Shown: positions 59,750 to 64,000 of the stretch, in pieces
Layout of the letters: each line of letters starts with the position of its first letter
How positions within the stretch are numbered: position 1 is the first letter of the stretch
DNA from: Paraburkholderia oxyphila NBRC 105797
GTDB taxonomy: Bacteria > Pseudomonadota > Gammaproteobacteria > Burkholderiales > Burkholderiaceae
Direction: 5' to 3'
Length of the DNA stretch: 64,000 nt
Assembly: GCF_000685075.1 (NCBI RefSeq)
Contig: NZ_BAYD01000057.1
Coordinates: 1 to 64,000 of the forward strand
Program-made: the position numbers and the translations under genes
The notes under the pieces: model-generated
The model's database searches: none
What the model saw: only the letters and a program-made list of their open reading frames with translations
Told to the model about the DNA's origin: nothing

Positions 59750-59983
59750 ATGGGCATTCTGGATGAAGTAGGCAAGGTCGCTGGCGCGATCGCCGCCGTG
59801 GAAGCAACGGAAAAAGTCGACACGGACGCTGGTTTCCTGACGAAGGCGGCTGCCGCGGTCGCGGGCTTCGAGGGCGCGGGGGCGCTCGAGAAGATGGCCG
59901 AGAAGAAGGAAGACGAGAAGCAAGCCGACGACGGCACCCAGCAAGCCGACGCAGGCGATGCGGCGCCGGATTCGCAGACCTGA
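59750..59983 (+). CDS. Small acidic hypothetical protein (77 aa)
   Basis: Start at the ATG at 59750 with GGAGGG 6 nt ahead, followed by a strong terminator 90 nt after its stop, so it is very probably a real monocistronic gene. The first half is Ala/Gly-rich and helical (MGILDEVGKVAGAIAAVEAT, then GFLTKAAAAVAGFEGAGALE). The second half is highly charged and disordered (EKKEDEKQADDGTQQADAGD). No signal peptide is evident. I do not recognise the family; the pattern resembles small stress-induced proteins. Confidence 0.7.
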   Translation: MGILDEVGKVAGAIAAVEATEKVDTDAGFLTKAAAAVAGFEGAGALEKMAEKKEDEKQADDGTQQADAGDAAPDSQT

Positions 59984-60072
59984 TCTGCGAGATCCATTGC
60001 GCACCATGTAGTTGCGCACGAGCCGCTTGAGGGAGCGGCGCGTGCGGTCGATGAGAGTGGCAGAACTCTGTC

Positions 60073-60103
60073 AACCGCGGTCTGATGGCCGCGGTTTTTT
60101 TTT
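60073..60103 (+). terminator. Intrinsic terminator of the small acidic protein gene
   Basis: Perfect stem AACCGCGG / CCGCGGTT with an 8-nt loop followed by nine T residues: the clearest rho-independent terminator in the window. Confidence 0.9.
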
Positions 60104-60147
60104 GCCTCGATTTTTGACTGGCGGTTCTGCCGGACGTGCTCACAGGT

Positions 60148-61053
60148 TCATGCGCCCGGCTTGCCGATTGCGTCGAGCTGCGCGAGCACTTCGTCGCTCA
60201 ATTCAAGCGTTTGCGCCTGCATATTCTCATGCAGGTGCGCAAGCGACGACGTCCCCGGAATCAGCAGGATATTGGGCGCGCGGTGCAGGAGCCACGCGAG
60301 CGCGACAGTCATCGGCGCGGCGCCGAGCGACTGCGCGATCTCCGAAAGCGCCGTCGACTGGATCGGCGTGAAGCCGCCGAGCGGGAAGAACGGCACATAG
60401 GCGATGCCGCGTGCGGCGAGCGCGTCGATCAGCGCATCGTCGGCGCGATTGACGAGGTTGTAGTGGTTCTGTACGCAGACGATGGGGGCGAACTGTCCGG
60501 CATCGTCGATCTGCTTCGCCGTTGCATTGGAGATGCCGATGTGGCGCACGAGCCCACGCTCGCGCAACGCGGCGAGCGCTTCCATTTGCCTTTCGACGGG
60601 CCCTTCGGCGGGCTGGTGGACGTCGCCCATGATGCGCAGATTGACCACATCGAGCGCATCGAGACCCAGATTACGCAGATTGTCGTGCACGGCGCGCTCG
60701 ATATCGGCGGGCTCCTGCGCGGGCAGCCAGGCGCCCGTGCCGTCGCGCACCGCGCCCACCTTGGTGACGATCGTGAGATCGGCGGGATAGGGATGGAGCG
60801 CCTCGCGGATGATCTGGTTCGTCACGTGCGGGCCGTAAAAGTCGCTCGTGTCGAGATGGTTCACGCCGAGCGCGAGCGCTTCGCGCAGCACGGCGACGGC
60901 CGTCGCGCGGTCCTTCGGCGGCCCGAATACGCCGGGGCCGGCGAGCTGCATGGCGCCGTAGCCCATGCGGTTGACGGTGCGGCCCGCGAACGCGAACGTG
61001 CGGCTGGGTTGGGCGGCCGAATGAGTGGACGGTTGGCTGGACGTTTGCGGCAT
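60148..61053 (-). CDS. pdxI: Aldo/keto reductase, PdxI (YdbC) type pyridoxal reductase
   Basis: 301 residues from the ATG at 61053, with GAGGAG 7 nt ahead; the frame upstream is antisense to the LysR gene. It follows the E. coli YdbC/PdxI sequence closely as I remember it, for example NRMGYGAMQLAGPGVFGPP, GVNHLDTSDFYGPHVTNQII, NLRNLGLDALDVVNLRIMGD and AYVPFFPLGGFTPIQS. The Asp, Tyr and Lys of the AKR tetrad are visible (DTSDFYG, IVTKVGA). At the usual His position this branch reads VVNLR. It would reduce pyridoxal to pyridoxine with NADPH in vitamin B6 salvage. It is divergent from a LysR gene, with 133 nt between start codons. Confidence 0.88.
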   Translation of the reverse strand: MPQTSSQPSTHSAAQPSRTFAFAGRTVNRMGYGAMQLAGPGVFGPPKDRATAVAVLREALALGVNHLDTSDFYGPHVTNQIIREALHPYPADLTIVTKVGAVRDGTGAWLPAQEPADIERAVHDNLRNLGLDALDVVNLRIMGDVHQPAEGPVERQMEALAALRERGLVRHIGISNATAKQIDDAGQFAPIVCVQNHYNLVNRADDALIDALAARGIAYVPFFPLGGFTPIQSTALSEIAQSLGAAPMTVALAWLLHRAPNILLIPGTSSLAHLHENMQAQTLELSDEVLAQLDAIGKPGA

Positions 61054-61186
61054 GTCGTGCTCCTCGTGAGTGGATGGCGCCAGTATGGGCGCTGCCGCGT
61101 TGTTAGATAATCCCACCTGATCCGCACGGGTTGTTCGAAATTCCGCACAATGCAGTGCATACGCACGCATGCATCGCCCGACCGCC

Positions 61187-62152
61187 ATGAGTCACGAAAA
61201 CCCAACGCCTGCCAATCCCTCGCTTGCCGCGTTCGAAATGAACGATCTGGCCGCCTTTGCCGCCGTCGCGCGCGCGGGCGGCTTTCGCGACGCGGCCCGT
61301 GCGAGCAGTGTTTCCGCTTCGAGCCTGAGCACGGCCGTGCGTCGGCTCGAGGCGAAGCTCGGCCTGCGCCTGCTCAACCGCACGACGCGCAGCGTCGCGC
61401 CCACGGAGGCGGGCCAGCGCCTGCTCGAAACCATCACGCCGCTGTTCGCCGAAATGAAGGCCGCGCTCGACGTGCTGAACGGCTATCGCGACCGGCCCGC
61501 CGGCGTGCTGCGCCTGAACGTGCCGGCCAACGTGGCGCGCAGCATCCTGCCGCCGATCCTCGCGCGGTTCGTGGCCGCGTATCCCGAGATCCGCGTGGAA
61601 GTGGTGGTGGAGGACGGTTTCGTCGACGTGCTTCAGGTGGGCTGCGACGCGGGCATCCGCTACGACGAGCGGCTCGAGCAGGACATGATCGCGATTCCAA
61701 TCGGCCCGCGCGTGCAGCGTTTCGCAACGGCCGCGTCGCCCGCGTATCTCGCCGCGCGCGGCTGGCCCGCGCACCCGCGCGATTTGCTTGGCCACGTTTG
61801 CCTGCGCGTGCGTTTTTCGGGCGGCGCGATGGCCATCTGGGAATACGAGCGCGACGGCGAGACTCTGCGCGTCGATCCGCCAGGGTCGCTCGTGGTTAAG
61901 CCGGCGGCGGCGCTGGATCTCGCGCTCGAGATGGCGCTGGGCGGCGCGGGCGTGATCGCGCTGTTCGAGGACATGCTGAAGCCGCATTTCGCAAGCGGCG
62001 CGCTCGAGCCGCTGCTGCAGGACTGGTGGCCGCAGTTTTCCGGGCCGTTTCTCTACTATCCGGGCCGGCGGCACTTGCCGGCGCCGCTCAGGGCGTTCGT
62101 TGATTTCCTGAAGGCAGGTGGTTCAGCGGGTGGTCCTGACGAGCGCGCGTAG
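61187..62152 (+). CDS. LysR family transcriptional regulator, divergent from pdxI
   Basis: 321 residues from the ATG at 61187; an ATG six codons earlier is open as well. HTH about residues 18-75: FAAVARAGGFRDAARASSVS and SLSTAVRRLEAKLGLRLLNR. The effector domain belongs to the large CrgA/DmlR-like branch (GVLRLNVPANVARSILPPIL; VGCDAGIRYDERLEQDMIAI). It is head-to-head with the PdxI-like reductase and probably regulates it, a common arrangement for this AKR in proteobacteria. Confidence 0.9.
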   Translation: MSHENPTPANPSLAAFEMNDLAAFAAVARAGGFRDAARASSVSASSLSTAVRRLEAKLGLRLLNRTTRSVAPTEAGQRLLETITPLFAEMKAALDVLNGYRDRPAGVLRLNVPANVARSILPPILARFVAAYPEIRVEVVVEDGFVDVLQVGCDAGIRYDERLEQDMIAIPIGPRVQRFATAASPAYLAARGWPAHPRDLLGHVCLRVRFSGGAMAIWEYERDGETLRVDPPGSLVVKPAAALDLALEMALGGAGVIALFEDMLKPHFASGALEPLLQDWWPQFSGPFLYYPGRRHLPAPLRAFVDFLKAGGSAGGPDERA

Positions 62153-62170
62153 CGGCGCGGCCCCGCAGGC

Positions 62171-62214
62171 GTTGCCCTCGTTAGCGTCCGCGGGCGTTCA
62201 TCGGCGAGGGCAAC
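62171..62214. terminator. Inverted repeat between convergent LysR and fRMsr genes
   Basis: Perfect 10-bp arms GTTGCCCTCG / CGAGGGCAAC with a 24-nt centre, in the 67-nt gap between convergent stops. No T tract, so it is only a probable shared 3'-end structure. Confidence 0.45.
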
Positions 62215-62219
62215 GAGGG

Positions 62220-62726
62220 TCAGTGCGAGGCCGCTTTTTTCCAGCCGAATTCCACGAACACACGGCACAGCTCGGCCATGCCTTGCGCGTCTGCTGCGTC
62301 GAAGCGCGCGAGGTGCGGGCTATCCACGTCCCACACGCCGATGAGCGAGCCGTCCGGCGCGACGAGCGGCACGACGATTTCCGATTGCGAAGCCGAATCG
62401 CAGGCGATATGGCCCGGGAACGCGTGCACATCGGCGACGACCTGGGTCTCGCGTGTTTGCGCAGCGGTGCCGCACACGCCCTTGCCAAGCGGAATGCGCA
62501 CGCAGGCGGGCTTGCCCTGGAATGGGCCGACCACGAGCTCGGTGCCGTCGAAGAAGTAGAAGCCGGCCCAGTTCAGCCCTTCGAGCGAGTTGAACACGAG
62601 CGACGAGAAGTTTGCCGCGTTGGCGATGGCATCGGCTTCGCCTTCGATCAGCGCGCGCGCCTGGGCGGCGAGCGTGGCATAGAGGGCGGGTTTGTCGGCG
62701 GGCAGGGTGTCGGAAAGCGAAAACAT
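62220..62726 (-). CDS. msrC: Free methionine-(R)-sulfoxide reductase (GAF domain)
   Basis: 168 residues, one GAF domain across nearly the full length. The three functional Cys are at 75 (GKPACVRI), 85 (GKGVCGTA) and 109 (GHIACDSAS), with the same 10 and 24 spacing as in the E. coli enzyme (84, 94, 118). WAGFYFFDGTELVVGPFQGK and VVPLVAPDGSLIGVWDVDSP complete the signature. It reduces free methionine-R-sulfoxide, using thioredoxin, in defence against oxidative damage. It stands alone, transcribed leftward, convergent with the LysR gene. Confidence 0.92.
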   Translation of the reverse strand: MFSLSDTLPADKPALYATLAAQARALIEGEADAIANAANFSSLVFNSLEGLNWAGFYFFDGTELVVGPFQGKPACVRIPLGKGVCGTAAQTRETQVVADVHAFPGHIACDSASQSEIVVPLVAPDGSLIGVWDVDSPHLARFDAADAQGMAELCRVFVEFGWKKAASH

Positions 62727-62841
62727 GGGGAAGTACCGGGTTGGGCGAAAAGCGCGAGCGCCATCGCGTCGAACGAGGGCGCCAGTTTAGGCCACTTCGC
62801 GCTTTCTTGCCGGGCCGGGATCACCCCGAGACCGGCGTGTT

Positions 62842-63984
62842 TCAGAACGTGTGATTGATCGCGACACGCGCGACGATCTGATGCGAGTTCGACGAGGCGC
62901 CTGCCGTGCCCGGAATCAGCGCATCGTCGAGGGGCGTGCCGGTGTTGCCGCCCGAGACCGACTGCCAGACCACCTGGCCATATACGGACGTACGCTTGGA
63001 CAACAGGTACTGCGCCATCGCGCCCACCTGGTTCCAGTGCAGCGACGAGCGTCCGCTGTCCTCGTCGAGCGAGGCGCGCGTGTAGGTGTACATGCCGCCC
63101 AGGATCACGGCGGGCGTCAGGTTGTAGCGCGCGTTGATTTCGAAGTTGTCGAATTTCAGGCTCGCGTGATCGCCCAGGCCCAGGTCACCCACGTAGATCG
63201 AAGCGCTCGGCTGCATGACGTTCGCGCGCGTGTACACGGCCCCGAGCGTGACGGGGCCGATGCCGTAGTTCGCGCCGAAGCCCCACGTTTTCTGGTTTTG
63301 CGCGGCGAAGCCGATGTCGTCATTGGCGACGGAGCCGCTCGCGTTCGAGCCCGGCGCGTCCAGATCCTCGTAGACGGCCGCGAGTGTGAGGGTCTGCCAC
63401 GTGTAGTTCACGCCTGCGCTGAAGACGCGGTCGTTCGCGAAGCCGCCCGCCTGATTGCTGAAGCCGTAGAGCGCGGTGGCGGTGAGGCCGGCCCATGCGG
63501 GGCTCGTGTACTTGACCGAGTTGCTGGCGTGGTATGTGGCGTCGGTGTTGTCGTTGTCGAGCGGATGTGAGAACAGGAAGCCGGCCCAATTGCCGTTGGC
63601 GGTCAAGAGGCCCACGGTGTCAGCGATCGAATCGAACTGACGACCGAACGTGAGCGAGCCGTAACGGTCCGCCTGCAGGCCGACGTACGACTGATAGCCG
63701 AACAGGCGTCCGCCATAGGCCGCCTGGCCGTTGTCGAGCGCGAAGCCGCTTTCGAGGTCGAAGACGGCGTTCAGGCCGCCGCCGAGATCTTCGGTGCCGC
63801 GCAGGCCCCAGCGGCTGACGGCGAGCTCGCCGCTCGCGGTTTGCCAGGATGTGTGGCCGCCCACGTTGCTCGTGTAGTTGATGCCTTCGTCGAGCACGCC
63901 GAAGAGCGTCACGCTGCTTTGTGCGGCGGCGTGCGAGCAATAAATCAGGAATCCTGCTGATGCGGCGACGAGTGTTTTATTCAT
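62842..63984 (-). CDS. Gram-negative porin (OmpC-like, Burkholderia type)
   Basis: 380 residues, complete up to the right edge of the window. Signal peptide MNKTLVAASAGFLIYCSHAA with cut before QSSVTLFGVLDEGINYTSN. Strand wording RWGLRGTEDLGGGLNAVFDL and GSLTFGRQFDSIADTVG, and C-terminal VARVAINHTF with the final Phe. It is a general trimeric porin of the outer membrane, of a branch with the common GRQFD loop, and differs from the tandem pair at 42.7-45.2 kb. The gap of 115 nt to the fRMsr gene holds nothing noteworthy. Confidence 0.92.
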   Translation of the reverse strand: MNKTLVAASAGFLIYCSHAAAQSSVTLFGVLDEGINYTSNVGGHTSWQTASGELAVSRWGLRGTEDLGGGLNAVFDLESGFALDNGQAAYGGRLFGYQSYVGLQADRYGSLTFGRQFDSIADTVGLLTANGNWAGFLFSHPLDNDNTDATYHASNSVKYTSPAWAGLTATALYGFSNQAGGFANDRVFSAGVNYTWQTLTLAAVYEDLDAPGSNASGSVANDDIGFAAQNQKTWGFGANYGIGPVTLGAVYTRANVMQPSASIYVGDLGLGDHASLKFDNFEINARYNLTPAVILGGMYTYTRASLDEDSGRSSLHWNQVGAMAQYLLSKRTSVYGQVVWQSVSGGNTGTPLDDALIPGTAGASSNSHQIVARVAINHTF

Positions 63985-64000
63985 GAGATGGCCGTGATTC

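Noticed and set aside
1..64000. CRISPR array, tRNA, rRNA, origin or phage attachment site
   Set aside because: No regularly spaced repeats, cloverleaf-like sequence with a CCA-ready acceptor, rRNA stretch or att-like duplication next to an integrase was seen.

Overview
The window reads as a chromosomal or megaplasmid segment of a Burkholderiaceae beta-proteobacterium, most likely Paraburkholderia, Caballeronia or Burkholderia. The reasons are high G+C with strong G/C third positions, several 16-strand porins that all begin their mature part with QSSVTL, many LysR regulators, and a dense load of solo transport and catabolic genes. I see no rRNA, tRNA or CRISPR array. Taxonomy is inferred from gene style, not from a marker gene.

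Left third (1-21.4 kb): mostly intact, independently regulated genes. They are the end of a YCF48-type beta-propeller gene, an AraC regulator, two related 12-TM MFS transporters (2.9 and 18.0 kb), a DppA-like peptide-binding protein followed by an M24 peptidase, and a secreted S10 peptidase lipoprotein followed by an EF-hand protein. Next come an amino-acid-binding protein with an aminotransferase, a sugar-type binding protein whose stop overlaps the start of a LysR gene, and a LysR gene divergent from an HMG-CoA-lyase-like / class III CoA-transferase / MFS unit. An SRPBCC protein and an EamA transporter with a long histidine-rich tail close this part.

Middle (21.7-31.8 kb): an acyl-CoA ligase with a divergent PadR regulator and a decayed FAD oxidase behind it. 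After that is a four-gene unit of three flavoprotein subunits plus a binding protein, resembling opine / imino-acid oxidases, under a divergent LysR.

Accessory catabolic block (31.8-50 kb): visibly less G/C-biased and flanked by gene debris (a LysR C-terminus on the left, an IS6-type transposase scrap and half a tautomerase on the right). Its core is a tight eight-gene leftward operon: FAD monooxygenase, two-domain extradiol-type dioxygenase, FAH hydrolase, zinc-less MDR reductase, BKACE, NTF2-like, APH-type kinase and acyl-CoA dehydrogenase. Around it are an MFS transporter, two tandem porins, a BON protein, a pirin, a TetR regulator and two SDR genes, the second interrupted by an in-frame TAG. 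A 26-nt sequence is repeated with one mismatch in front of the monooxygenase operon and in front of the SDR genes, and an 11-nt core of it recurs in front of the MFS gene, so these units probably form one regulon. The likely job is uptake and ring-cleaving degradation of an aromatic compound ending in CoA-dependent steps. The substrate is not evident.

Right end (50.2-64 kb): a benzaldehyde-dehydrogenase-like gene lies directly ahead of a complete RND efflux pump in the order outer-membrane factor, adaptor, pump, with a TetR gene behind it whose stop codon appears lost, so that its frame runs antisense through a LysE exporter gene. A small acidic protein, a PdxI-like aldo/keto reductase with divergent LysR, a free-methionine-(R)-sulfoxide reductase and a porin finish the window.
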